DNA of 64,000 bases, taken from NCBI RefSeq assembly GCF_030272615.1, contig NC_081405.1:573779252-573843251 (forward strand). Direction: 5' to 3'. A program made the translations under genes and the position numbers. The notes under the pieces were generated by a model. The model did no database searches. It worked only from the letters and a program-made list of their open reading frames with translations, and was not told where the DNA came from. The stretch comes from Cryptomeria japonica (lineage: Eukaryota > Streptophyta > Pinopsida > Cupressales > Cupressaceae). Shown in pieces: positions 24,591 to 36,494 of the stretch. Each line of letters starts with the position of its first letter. Position 1 is the stretch's first letter.

Positions 24591-25067
24591 CAACGTTGGA
24601 GCATTATGGGCTTAGTCACTTTTCTTAACATACTAATTTCATGATGAAATTCTAGTTGTTTTGATTACCTACATAGAATTCATGTGAATCATCAACCAAG
24701 TAACTAGAAAATAAATTGATATGAACATGATTTTACAAAAGCGGTTCTTGTTGAGCTATAAAACTATGTGTATATATGTTCCTTTCTTTGGTGTAGAATA
24801 CTTCATCAAGTTATGTGTAGTGATATGTGAAAAGACTAGTAAAGGTGTCGTGACTCAAGTGGGTGATATTGTTCATCCAACTTGGGTAAGGGATAGGTAG
24901 ACACCATGGGTGAGCTACCTATATGTTCCCTTCATGAAAATTATGTATATGTAAACAAAATTGATATCTTAATGAATCATGATGAGATTGTGAAGTAATT
25001 GTGTTGGAGATATATGTTAATAGCATGTCTTGTATGATGTCATGCTGGTAGAAGCTTCGCAACAGAC

Positions 25068-25232
25068 TTTTTTCTATATGAGATGCACACCATGTAATGA
25101 GGGGTCGAGTGATAGAGGACCATCATTGAGGTATTGCAATAAAATGCAATGTTAGTAGTAGCTCCATAGAGAGTTTACTTTTTCTATATGAGATGCACAC
25201 CAAGCTGAGAGATAGAGGATCTCCATTGAGTG
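25068..25232. repeat. Direct duplication with 110-bp offset
   Basis: TTTTTCTATATGAGATGCACACCA at about 25,070 recurs at about 25,180, each followed by a related GATAGAGGA..(C)ATTGAG stretch. A diverged two-copy duplication in otherwise non-coding sequence. Confidence 0.65.
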
Positions 25233-27742
25233 AAATACTTTGAAGGATATGAGTCCCTATAGACTCCCCCACATGTAGAGCCACACTTGTTGGCTCATAG
25301 TGAAAACCTATCATTTGATGTGTATACCCCATGGATTGAGGATGTAAGTGCACCAACATTTTGATGCGGATATAGTAATGACAATTGATCTATCACGATT
25401 GTCCTAGGTTGTGTGGGACATGCTTACCATGGTATTATGATTTATCCATGAGCTCTATGTGGTTTGAGACCATGATTTCTCTCCTCCCCCCTTAGGTGAC
25501 TTGATTAATTCATAGAGTGATTATGTTGTGAAAAAAAATAATAATATATGAATCAATTCAATACTTATATTCATATAACATAATCCACCGCTTTTCTTAT
25601 TTTAAATATTTGTTATGATATAGAAAAAAATGCTAAATGAATATTTATACGTATATTACAATAATTTTCTCTGTAGATTAATATTATTCTCTTTCAAGGT
25701 ATATTTTTGTTGTTTTTCTTAAAAAATCCTTGCGATATATGTCTAAATAAATCTTCTCCATTGGCATGTTTAATACTCATAAAAAACCAACATTAATATG
25801 CAAATACAAATGGTAGAAAATGTAGCATAGAGCTGAAGTCATTTACAACAGGTATTGCACTGACATTAGTTGTCTTGATGCCGAACTATGGAATTCACTA
25901 TATTCTTGTCAACACATTTAGCGATAGCAAAGATGATGAAAACGTAGTACGTTCTTAGACTTAAAATCAATGTTAAGGTTATATAAGGGGTCAATTAGTT
26001 TTAGGATTAGGGTTACAATTAGGGTTAGAGTTGATATTAACCTTAAATTAAGGTTATGATGCTATTAAATTAATGGTTCAATTCAGATTAGTGTTATAGT
26101 TCAATAAGAATTAGGATCTAATCAAGGTTCAAATTTGAAGAAAGGTAATGTGCAATTCAGGACATTTTACTTTACTTCAATTCTTTTGCATTGAAAGAGT
26201 GCACATATTTATTTTTGGTGGGTACTTCTTTTTTAAGTGAACATGATAAAGTAATCAATTTAAGCTATTCTTATTCTTTGATCTTTTCACTTATCAACTT
26301 TAATTTAAGATATTTTTATACTTGCTTCCTTTCTTGGGCATTTGGATTTCACCTCAACAATTAGGATAAGAAATTGTGCACAATATAGGGTTTAGTAGAC
26401 CTGTGAGCTAATCCCCAAAAGTTATCAATCAAGTAGGTCTATAGTAGTGTTCCTCATGTGATAAAATTAATCTTGGACATCCATCCAAAGTGGAAGTATT
26501 TATTATAGATGAGCTCAAAATATGCTACATTTCAAGTAAGGAATCTAACGTCAATTTTATACATATTTTATATTTTCTATTGATGGAAATATAATAAAAA
26601 ATAAATCATATATTCTAGATTGATTGGATCGCTATCTATAATAAGTGACAATAGAAGAATCCTCTTGTGAGATGACAAAATAAAGGCATACAAAAGAAGA
26701 GTTTGTGGCTCAATTTTATTAACCTTTTTACTCAACCACATAATGGAATACAAAGATTGTAAAAGAGAAAAACTAGGGGATGATATAGAAATAAAGAAAA
26801 ACAATCTAATCTATGTATCAAACAAAATAAAAGTAAAAATGATAAAGAGGAAGAAGAAAATGATGTCAAATTCCACAACACCTACAGGAATATTATTGTA
26901 GTAATGTTGTTGTGCTCACATAGAGGAACCAATGCCAAAGCAAACAAAGAGAATAAAATATAATATGAATAATGTGGAAGAATTGTTGATGCATAAATAC
27001 ATAATTATTAACATACAACATATGTACATCATGAAGGTTTGAATGTGTCATTATGGTATAACTTTGAAATAATTCTTAAGTAAAATAACTCATCCCCTCT
27101 TACTACTCACAACTTGATGCATATAAAAGGAATCACATTAAGTTATAATGGTTTATTCTGCCGTATAATATTTTATCTATCTTCCTTTCATACACAATCT
27201 CCACTGTATGTTTTCTCTTTTTCCTATGCTCGCCTTTACACATATGCTTTCGTTTCTTACCAAAATCCAATCAAAATGAAATCCAACCCTAATAATTTTT
27301 ATGAGCACCAAATTCTCGCAATAAATTTGATATGTGCTAAATCATCTCAGCTTATGACGTAGTTAAATAAATTTTGAACTCAATAAACTCCACATGTTTA
27401 GGTCAATAATTTATGTGGGTGAGGGAAGTAGAAAATGGATTCCAATAAAATTAAACGTAGAGTTCTTTCCTTTTTTTTTATTATGAGCTATTTGTTTTCA
27501 TGTCATGGGCATGGGTTGTTAAGATTATAAAATATTTGTTGGTCTAAACTCTATATTGATACATAGATGAGTTAAATAATTTTATGTCATTTATTTATAA
27601 TTAAAGAAATTTTAAGGTTTTATGCACATCTCTAATTTTTTATTTAGAATTGTTTTTATATGTAAATAAAATGATCAAATTAGTGTAAATTTTATAATCT
27701 ATGGGTACATATTATATGATAGATCCATTACCATATTTTTAC

Positions 27743-27780
<38 letters not shown>

Positions 27781-28095
27781 TAAAATTGAGTTTTTGAAAG
27801 GATTCAAATCTCTTGATAAACAATAAGGAATCCTACATTCATCGAAAGCTCAAAAAATAGATCATTATTAAATATATAATGAAAATATAAGTGTAACAAA
27901 ATTAAATAATGATTTTTTCTCTAAGAATCCACTTTGTATGTTAACTTTAGGTTTGAAATGAATTGAAATAAAAGTCATTATTAAGAATAATAGCTTGAAC
28001 ATAATGTTACCAATATTTTTTCTAACTCAAAGATATAATGGAGTTTTTCTCCAATTATGATATAAATTCTATGTGTAGGTTCTTAAGTTTTAGAC
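25233..28095. other. AT-rich spacer, no gene seen
   Basis: No gene supported. It contains a few telomere-like TTAGGG words at 25,990-26,040, too degenerate to call a telomeric block, and the TG microsatellite listed separately. Confidence 0.5.
27746..27779. repeat. (TG)17 microsatellite
   Basis: Uninterrupted TG dinucleotide run of 34 bp, read directly from the sequence. Confidence 0.98.
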
Positions 28096-28149
28096 GTAAT
28101 TATATTCTTCTTTTTTTGAATCAAAGGGGTAAAAACTTTATTGAAACAT

Positions 28150-31100
28150 AGACACAAAAATTAAAAGGAGGGCGAAAGCCCCGAGGCCTCAAAAAAGAGC
28201 CTTAGGCCCAGACCAAGATCAGCCAACATCATAACTATCCATGTCCTCAGCAAAAATCTTCTGCAAGTCCTGATAGTAGTCTTGGGAAAGATGCTCCCAT
28301 CCTTCAATTTTCCAATCACTGTCATGTTCCGAAGCCCACTTAGGCAAACAATCAGCTACTCTATTCCATTCACAAGGAATGTGGATGAAAGACACCTACT
28401 CCATTAAAGAACTAATTTGAAGAATTTGCTAAACAATCCCTGCCAGCTGCCAATGAATCCCACTCACCTTCTTCTCTGTCAACAAATTAACAATAATTTG
28501 TGAATCTGATTCACAAATGACCTTCCTTCTACCCAGCTCCTAAGTCCGCTCTAGGGCATAGAGAATGGCAAGTCCCTCCATAAAATTATTAGATTGCCTC
28601 CATTTATGCACCGAAAAGAAAAAAACCACCTCCCCCATACAATTCCTACCTACACCACCAACCCTTGCAGGGCCTAGGTTACCCCTGGAGGAGCCATCAG
28701 TGTTAATCTTGATAAACTCATCCTGAGGAGGTCTCCACCTTCCCACCCTTTGGACCTTCTTCAAAGTGCCTCTACCTCTTCTGACACAAGTGGAGATGGA
28801 AGACAACTCCTACCAGCCAAACCTACTCACAATATCCACCTCATCCCTATCCAAAGGAAAATTCACATAACATTTAGCTTCCACCGTCTCATGAATCATA
28901 ACCAAAATTCTATTCCACACTTGTTGCACTAACAGTCTGGCCTCACGAAAGATCCTTCTGTTCTTCTCAAGCCAGATCTGCCAGAGTATGAAAATGGGCC
29001 CAACATACCAGATCGTTTGGAGGAAGGGGGACAAGATAGGAGGTCTGCCCAAACTACCCCAAAAATCCACCAGAGAATCTGTGTGAACACAAGGACGCTT
29101 ACACACCCCCCACTAGTAATGCAAAATAAGCATAGAGAAGGGGCATCTGAAGAAAATATGTAAGAAATATTCCTCCTCATTACCACACAAAGCACACATC
29201 AAGGGCCCCAAGAATCCCCACTTTCGAATATTATCCCAGGTTAGGCATCTATTCCAAGCTAGAGTCCAAGCAAAGCAATTACACTTTGGCCAAGAAGAAT
29301 TGTTCCAAACTTGTTTCCACCAGTGCACCTCTCTCCCCTCTAGTCTTTGGTTCAATAAAACCTTAAAAAATGATAGGGTCTTCAAGACTATGAATCATCA
29401 AATCTCTTCTCGCTTGGACGTGCCTAAGGATGCTACTTTGGACGGGCGTGCTTTTATTTTACTATTGATAACCACTAGCAATAGTAAATATGCCCTTAGG
29501 ATTCAGAGACCAGGCAATACCATCCCGACCCTTGATTCCACTACAGTGTCTACTCGCCAGAATGCTATGCAACTCCACACACTCTTTCTCCATCCCTCCA
29601 ACTAGCCACTCATTAGGATCCTTCCATTTCTCCAACTCCAGCCGCCCACACCTGTAAACAACCTTGAAGTCACTCACCCTTGACCAACCTACCTCCAAAA
29701 ACCTCTGGCTAAGGATCCCAAGATTAGGAAATTGATCAAGTATGGGGGGGTACCCATCCCAAGAGTCATTCTTGAGAGAGGCCCCCTTCTTGAGAGTGTA
29801 CCAAATTGTAGAGCCTTTTCCCTCAAGCGGATATCTTGGGACCTCCTGCACTGGGATCCTCAGTGAATATTTGTAAGCCAAAATCTTAGCCCAGCCACGA
29901 TCTTGCTCAACACACCACTTCCAGTACAATTTGGCCGCCAGAGACTCCCCGAATAAGATAGCCTGCCGTAAACCAAGCCCCTCGACTGCTTCGGGCTTCA
30001 TACCAAGTCCCAATTGACCAGACTCCATTTAGAAGAGGATAGATTGCCTTCCCATAAGAATTGACTTGCCAAAGAGTCCAAACCCTTCAAGAACCACTTA
30101 GGAGCCACTTGAAGCATACAACGATAAGTCGGAAGAGCCTGAACCACCGACTGAATCAATTGAACCCTCCCAATAAATGATAACCATCTGTGAGTCCAAT
30201 GATCAACCTTCAAGTGGAATTTATCCAAGATACCCTGCCATGACTCCCAAGGGGGGTTACCGGAAGATATAGGAATACCCAAATAAGTCAACAGAAAAGA
30301 GCCAGCTTGGAATCTCAAGATAAGAGCAATCCTCCTTTGAATAGTGTCAGGGGTGTTGAAGAAAAGGATACAAGATTTATCTTTCATTGATCATCTGACC
30401 CGAGGCCACCAAATAAACATCTAGAACCTTCCGTAGATTCGTAGCTTCTCTGATCCGAGCAAGTCCCATCAAGGCCGTGTCATCAAAAAACTGCAAATGA
30501 GACTGCGGCTACAAATCATTACCCCAGCTCCAACCCTGAATTCTCCCCAAGCCCACATTATGCTTGATCAGCCTCCCCAAGCCCTCAGCCAGGAGAATGA
30601 ATAAGTAAGGAGAGAGGGGGTCCCCTTGACGAAGGCCCCTAGATGAACCAAACAACTCTGTATGATCACCATTGATTAGCACTGAGAAAGAGATGGATGT
30701 AACTCCACTCATAACCCACTAGATCCATTCCTCAGAAAAGCCAAAAGCCCTAAGGATCTTCTGGAGAAATGACCAGCGAACTCTATCATAAGCCTTGGCC
30801 ATGTCCAACTTTTTAAACATAGCTTTTTCCTTGGAGGTTGCCATAGAATGAATGGTCTCCATAGCAATGATCACACCATCCAGAATTTGACACCCTTCCA
30901 CAAACCCGCTCTATTCCTCAGAGATGACCTCCCCCAGACACTTCTTCAGCCTTTCTGCTATCAGCTTAGAGATGATCTTGTAAATCACATTGTAGAGACA
31001 TATAGGGGGAAACCAGCATAACCTATCGGCCCCATCACACTTGGGGATTAGTGCAATGAAAGTCACATTCAAGGCCCGAAGCATCAACTTATTCCTCTAG

Positions 31101-32575
31101 GACTCGTGGACTACTTCCAGTAAGTCCATTTTGATGATATCCCAGAACTCTTGAAAGAATTCAACCGGGAACCCATCCTATCCAAGGGATTTTCCTTTCC
31201 TCATGAGAAAAACAATCCTCTTGAGCTCCTCCATCACAATAGGGCCCATAAGCTGCTCATTCATCTCCCAAATAACAAGAGAAGGAATGCAAGCAAGAAC
31301 CTGGTTTTCCTCCTCCATTTCCTCCTGAGAATCCTCTCTGAAGAGAGATTGGAAATACTGTAAAGCCTCCCTAGATATCTCCTGCAAGGATAATAACACC
31401 TCCTTTCCATCATTGACCAGAGCTAGAATGGAATTTCCATGACGTCTTGCTTTCATAGAGTTGAGAAAGAAAACAATGTTCTTATCGCCTGCCTGGAGGC
31501 AATCAATATGGGCTCTTTGTTTCTAGTAAATTTCCTCCTTGAGCTCCCATTCCTCTAAAGCCTTGACAACCCTGTCCTCCTCTCTGAGAAAAGCTTTCGA
31601 CAAACCATGCTCTCTGATTTCACTGGTGATGCCATTTAACACTGATTGGGCAACTTTCTTAGCTTGAAAATTATTCCCAAAACACTGCTGATTCCACTGT
31701 TTAAGTTGAAACATCACAAACTGTAGCTGCTTGGCAAAAGTGTACATAGCAGTGCCAAAGGCCGGTCTCCCCTTCTACCACCATTGCTCCACAAGAGCTG
31801 GCAAAGAAGGGTCCCGAAGCCACATAAGTTGGATTTTGAATGAAGGATAATGAGCAAACTGGACAAAAGAGGAAGCTAGCTTGATAGGCCAATGGTCCGA
31901 CCCTCACCAGTCAAGAATCTCCGAACTAGTGGACCACCCCGCACCAACCCAAAAACTGGAAACCAGAAAATGATCCAACCTCTCTACAATCCAACACTCC
32001 CCCACCCTCCTGTTGTTCCAAGTGAACAAACCATTACTAGGCTTAATGTCGACAAGGTGCAGCAATGAAATAATATCCCGAAAAAGGAAAGAAGAAGGCT
32101 CCAACCTCATGACACCCCCCTTCTTCTCACTCAACTCTAGGATAGCATTAAAATCTCCTGCCATAACCAAAGGTTGAAAAGGGCCCAACCTTCACATACA
32201 AGAAATGTGAGACCGTAAGTTTTGCTTGCTCTAAAGGTCGATAGGGGCATAGACATTGGTAAACAAAATAAGATCTCTGGTCTCAAGACAAGAGGCTACC
32301 CCAGATAACAAAGATCTAGAAGCCACCCACCAGACTGGGTGAATCCTTGAGGGGTTCCAAAGACGAGCCACCCCTCCTAAGGAACCCGCTGCCCCAATAC
32401 ACTGACACTCGCCTCACCCCCTTAGCTTCAACACCAAACCCATCATGCTCTCCATCGAGATTTTAGTTTCTTGCAAGAACAGGACATCAGGAGAATGATT
32501 CCTAAGCAAATCCTGAACAACTTTTTGTCTAGGGCCACTATTCAAGCCCCTTACATTCCATGAGAGCACAATCAT
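28150..32575 (-). pseudogene. LINE D ORF2, endonuclease, reverse transcriptase and RNase H
   Basis: Polyprotein starting at the ATG at 32,575. Domains in order: APE-type endonuclease (VLSWNVRGLNSGPRQ at the start, FLQETK, later MAGDFNAIL at about 32,165 and GSDHWP near 31,895); RT (DGFPVEFFQEFW near 31,170, AFGFSEEW, LRQGDPLSPYLF near 30,640, catalytic FFDDT near 30,480); thumb and zf-RVT (CALCGNEEEYFLHIFFRC near 29,200-29,150); RNase H (INTDGSS near 28,710, MEGLAILYAL near 28,570, CESDSQI near 28,520, and a HIPCEWNRVAD run near 28,380). Premature stops plus frame changes near 30,300-30,000 inactivate it. Confidence 0.9.
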
Positions 32576-33999
32576 TTAGGAGGATTGGAAAAGTGAGAAT
32601 CCAAAGTCTTTACTGACCCTGACTCAACCAAATTCTCTCCCATCATTTTGATTTTATCCAAATCCTTCTTTCTGCCAGCCTTTGAGTTCTTTTCCGTAGC
32701 ACTTTTCTTAATATCTTTCTGATGCAGACCCAGGTGAACAGAAGATTTATTACTTTTAGCCCCATCAAGTTCTAATTTCATGGCTATCGAAGATCCCTCC
32801 CCCATAGCCAAATTCACCTCTGAACCAGGAGTGAGACCCAACTGAACCCCAATTGTTTGATCCATCTCCATTTGCTGACTTCCAATCACTTGCAGTGCCT
32901 GGGTAAAGTCCTCAATAACTCTTTCCAGACCCCCCCTTGAAGCACCTTGGTCCAACGAAGTTAACCCCGGATTCACTTCCTGCTGGCTAAGGTCATCCAA
33001 GGCCTCAAATCTATTAAAGGTATCCTCCTCTTGTCTCTCTTGTAAGGACCTCTTTTGTTCTCGATTCATGTTCCTTGTCTTAATTGAGACAAAATCATCA
33101 GCGCCCACTACCTCAGCCGACATAGAAGCCTTTCCTTTATCAGCACTATCTTGACTTTGGGTCGGCTGTTGAGGTTGGTGCACCACCAGTTTATATCTAG
33201 GGCACTTACGCTGTAAATGACCATACTCATGACAAAGACAACATCAAAAAGGTAAAGTCTCATAATCTAGCTGTTGAACCCATGAGTAAGATCCTGCACA
33301 CATATCTATAGAATCTGGAAAATGTTTACTAAGATCAATTTCAACAATGATACGTGCAAAGGTCATTACCTTTCTCCCTAGGGTTTGCGATGAAGATCCC
33401 ACTGGCTTCCCATGCAGTTCGGCCAACAACCGTAGCACATCCTCCCAACAACATTCCACAAGAAAACGTGGTAACCAAACCCACAAAAGAACCCTATTTG
33501 GGAGCTCCTTTGAGGGGTTAAACCCCACATGCCAAGGTTTGATGAACAACACCACCTGGTTGTAAAAATATGGGCCCCCTTCAAAGACCCTATTGCGATC
33601 CTAGATGCAATTGAAAGTAACCATGAAATAGTTGTTAGCCAGCAGCATAATCTCCATTTCCCCTTCCGGTGCCCAAGTCCTTTGTGCCCAATTTTCCAAG
33701 AACTACAGAGAAACCCTCATTCCCAAAAACTTGCAATATAGAGAGTGTTTTGAAAAGTTCTCAATGTCTTCCGCTATCAACTCGAGAGGAATAACCAGCT
33801 TCGACCTCTCACTGCATCTCTCTAGGAAACCATTAATCTTCATAATGCAAGAACTACCAGCACTCCCCGAACCCAATTCAAATGAGAAAACGTTATTATT
33901 GAAAGTCTTCATACTTTGGAGAGAGGGTTTTGAGCCCACCGCAGCGCGAAAATCCATGGCGGGAGGAACTTGCAAAGCCTCACCACCAAAACTTGCCAT
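32572..33999 (-). pseudogene. LINE D ORF1, DUF4283 and CCHC protein, near-intact
   Basis: Nucleic-acid-binding ORF1 starting at the ATG at 33,999. An N-terminal segment (33,999-33,703) leads into DUF4283 (about 33,860-33,244), with the conserved VLLWVWLPRFLVECCW. A CCHC zinc knuckle follows, CCLCHEYGHLQRKC, at about 33,240-33,200. A long polar C-terminal part (33,186-32,572) is rich in Ser, Gln and Lys. Stops at about 33,703, 33,605 and 33,243 interrupt an otherwise continuous frame; the last is a TGA where arginine would fit. The stop codon overlaps the ORF2 start as ATGA. Confidence 0.88.
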
Positions 34000-34447
34000 C
34001 GGGATTCAACAAAAATGATACAAGGGTAAGAAAGAGCCACACCACAAAGGGACCCTCGGGAAGGCAAGTCACCCACGACCCCACCCCTCCCAGGCGCCAC
34101 CGAAAAAAAAACCCATCCGAAGCCCCTGCCCCGCTAAAGACCCACGGCCCCCCAACACCCTAGAAAACCCACCGCTCCCCGCAATCTAGAAGCCTAGCCG
34201 TTCACGACCACAACTCCACTCGAAGACCCCCAAACCTCCCTCCACATCCTCAGCTGCACCCTGCCTAGCCTCTACTCCCCTTGCACGCCCCCACCACGCC
34301 TGCACAACCTGCCCCCTGTCAACACACCTGTAGGACTACACGAGCTAGGGCATCGAAACCATAGCTCGGCCATCTGCTAACCTCTGCGCACACGCCATTT
34401 TTTCCTTGATTTATCCACCAACCCACTTCTAATTACTATTACATCAT
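34000..34447 (-). other. GC-rich 5' untranslated region of LINE D
   Basis: A strongly GC-rich block (C-rich on the plus strand) from about 34,030 to 34,400 in an AT-rich neighbourhood, directly upstream of ORF1. Internal promoters of L1-type elements lie in such 5' regions, so this is the probable promoter; no specific box was identified. Confidence 0.6.
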
Positions 34448-34931
34448 GTGATTATATTCTAATAAACTAAGAATAATTGAGAAATAAAATTATATTTAAC
34501 ATTAAAAATTAAATTATGCAATATGATTTAATATTTTATTATGTTAGTAGGTAAGTTATAATTTATATAGGAAAGTATAAGTAATTGTAAGTCAATATAT
34601 TCTTATATTTTATTTAATTTAAAAATCAAATCTTATATGGGATGACCCCACATGACAATGGCTAGATACGAAAAAGAAGGGTGTTATAATTTAAATCTGT
34701 TATAATTTAAGATTTAAACTGGTGAAAAGAATTAGTAAAATAATTTAAATTTTTTATTTATTTGTAAGATTAAATATATTAAATTTGACAAACTAATACA
34801 AATTAATTACGATGACAATAAATATCCATAAGACATCGTGTATTTTTGTCCATACAATTCAATGTAGTTCAAATCAGTAAAGCCCAGGCTACATTCTAAG
34901 AAGATGAACATTCAAGACTTGGAATATCTTC

Positions 34932-35534
34932 TCAATAATTCTTTTCATGCACACTATAATCTCGATCCTCTAGTAGTGAGCTTGCCTCATTTTCCATAAA
35001 GAATGGGGTGGTACAGATGGGACAAGTATTGTGATCCTCAAGCCATGGCCAAATACAGTGAGAATGAAATATATGTCCGATCATACAAGGAATTTCTCGA
35101 ACCTCTTCTCCCAAAATAAAATCATCCCTACAAACTCCACAGAAAAGCCCATCATTAACATGAAAATCTGAAACTGTTACAATGGGGAATCGCTCTACCA
35201 ATTCTTTCGCCTTCCTTTCATTCTCCATTATCTTGACGATACTTTTCAGAATAGAATAGAGAGTATTGAAGACCCCACGTAACCACCGAATATCATCAGG
35301 GAGTCGATCCTCATGAACTTCAATCAGGAGAAATTCGGAATGTAATAAATCGTGACGGCTGTTAAGATGTTGCAGACGACGGGGCAGAGTTTCACGTTCC
35401 ATTAAACAATTTGCTTGTATGAATACTTTGGTGGCTTCGATACGTAAATCCCCCATGTGGCATTCCAGGCTTTTACACCACTCTGCAAGTTCATTCTCCC
35501 TGCAACCCATTTTCTTCTCCTCCTGCATTTGCAT
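34932..35534 (-). CDS. RING-H2 finger protein, probable E3 ubiquitin ligase, copy 1
   Basis: Intact single-exon ORF of 200 residues. Residues 132-174 form a RING-H2 finger (C3H2C3): C132, C135, C150, H154, H157, C160, C171, C174. The core reads EIPCMIGHIFHSHC and ends CPIC. Such fingers bind two zinc ions and recruit a ubiquitin-conjugating enzyme, so the likely role is substrate ubiquitination; the substrate is unknown. The N-terminal 130 residues look helical, with many charged and leucine residues, and no signal peptide or membrane segment is visible. About 14 of the first 181 residues differ from copy 2 at 42,858, and the C-termini differ completely after MENE. Position 1 was taken as start because it is the first Met in frame; Met3 or Met9 are alternatives. 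Expression is not known. Confidence 0.85.
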   Translation of the reverse strand: MQMQEEKKMGCRENELAEWCKSLECHMGDLRIEATKVFIQANCLMERETLPRRLQHLNSRHDLLHSEFLLIEVHEDRLPDDIRWLRGVFNTLYSILKSIVKIMENERKAKELVERFPIVTVSDFHVNDGLFCGVCRDDFILGEEVREIPCMIGHIFHSHCIWPWLEDHNTCPICTTPFFMENEASSLLEDRDYSVHEKNY

Positions 35535-35654
35535 TTCTTCAGTTAACTGGCTTTATCCAATTACCAATGAACTGATTTTCAATTTGGTATGCGAATTTGT
35601 GGAATGGGTTACAGTTTTGTGAGAAAATGTAGTGAATGAAGCGTCAGCGATAGT

Positions 35655-35880
35655 TAAGATGTTGCAGACGACGAGGCAGAGTTTCACGTTCCATTAAACA
35701 ATTTGCTTGCATGAATAGCGTGGTGGCTTCGATACGTAAATTCAAGTTCATTCTCCCTGCATTTGCATTTCTTCAGTTAACTCCCTTTATCCAATTAGCA
35801 CTGAGCTGATTTTCAATTTGGTATGCGAATTTGTGGAACGGGATGCAGTTTTGTGAGAATATGTAGTGAATGAAGCGTCA
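35655..35880 (-). pseudogene. Partial tandem copy of the RING gene 5' end
   Basis: Directly upstream of copy 1 lies a second copy of the gene's first coding part and 5' flank. It resumes at the segment coding for residues around 33-62 and then lacks a block of about 48 bp present in the intact gene, joining CGATACGTAAAT to TCAAGTTCATTCTCC. It then continues into the normal 5' flank. It resembles copy 2 more than copy 1 at several bases (for example GACGAGGCAG), suggesting unequal crossing-over between units. Confidence 0.75.
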
Positions 35881-36300
35881 GCGATAGTTTCTTCTGGCGA
35901 CTTCTCAAAATAGGCGAGCCGTTGATCCAAACACTACTTAATTTAGGCATAACTTTTCACCGCTTATCTTAATAAAGAGCTTGTAAATTTATTATTAATT
36001 ATTGTTTCGAAATATTTTTAAAATCAAAATTCTTAAAGTTTACTGATTTATTTTTTAGATGTTTATTATTAATGATTATTTTAAAATATTATAAATTTAA
36101 TATTCATAAATTTATTTGGTCTATTTTTAGTTTTGTTTTTAAGAAGGCATTCATAAGTGAAAAAAAATAATTTATCAACATTTTAACAAGACTTTAGAAG
36201 GAAACCATGTTATAGTATCTTCATAACTAATTTTTGAGTAAAATAATTTAGAAAATCATAAATTAAAAAATTATTTATTTTTATTGATCATGTTATTCTA

Positions 36301-36494
36301 TTTATTATTTATAAAAAACATAGTAATGAAAGAATTAAAAAAAAGAAAAAAAAGAAAGAAAGATAGTGGAGCAATTCTTTTATGTATTACAAATAAGAGA
36401 GATACATATAAATTGTTATTAGGAGTAAAGTATAAAATTAAAAAGTAATAAAAGGGAGTTTGTCTACTTATAGACCAAAAAAAATATGATTAGA
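36301..36494. other. AT-rich spacer
   Basis: Low-complexity A-rich sequence between the RING unit and the retroposed unit; nothing else seen. Confidence 0.5.

Larger units (their letters stand above)
28109..34447 (-). mobile_element. LINE (family D), full length, decayed by point stops
   Basis: A 6.3-kb L1-type element read on the minus strand. It has a GC-rich 5' region (34,447-34,000), ORF1 (33,999-32,572), ORF2 (32,575 to about 28,150) and a short poly(A) tail at 28,109-28,120. The flanks carry a 13-bp direct repeat with one mismatch: GTAATTATATTCT at 28,096-28,108 and GTGATTATATTCT at 34,448-34,460. This is the expected mark of target-primed insertion and supports a full-length copy. In ORF2 I counted 11 clear in-frame stops before frame changes set in; 8 are TAG and 3 are TGA. 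Confidence 0.92.
34640..36300 (-). repeat. RING-H2 duplication unit 1
   Basis: The gene plus its non-coding flanks form a duplicated unit. The 3' flank (34,750-34,930) matches 39,270-39,500 and 42,640-42,850. The 5' flank (35,880-36,270) matches 43,520-43,880 base by base for long stretches (for example GAGCCGTTGATCCAAACACT). This shows segmental duplication rather than retroposition. Confidence 0.85.

Noticed and set aside
25985-26045. Interstitial telomere repeat
   Set aside because: Only a few imperfect TTAGGG-like words; no continuous TTTAGGG array.
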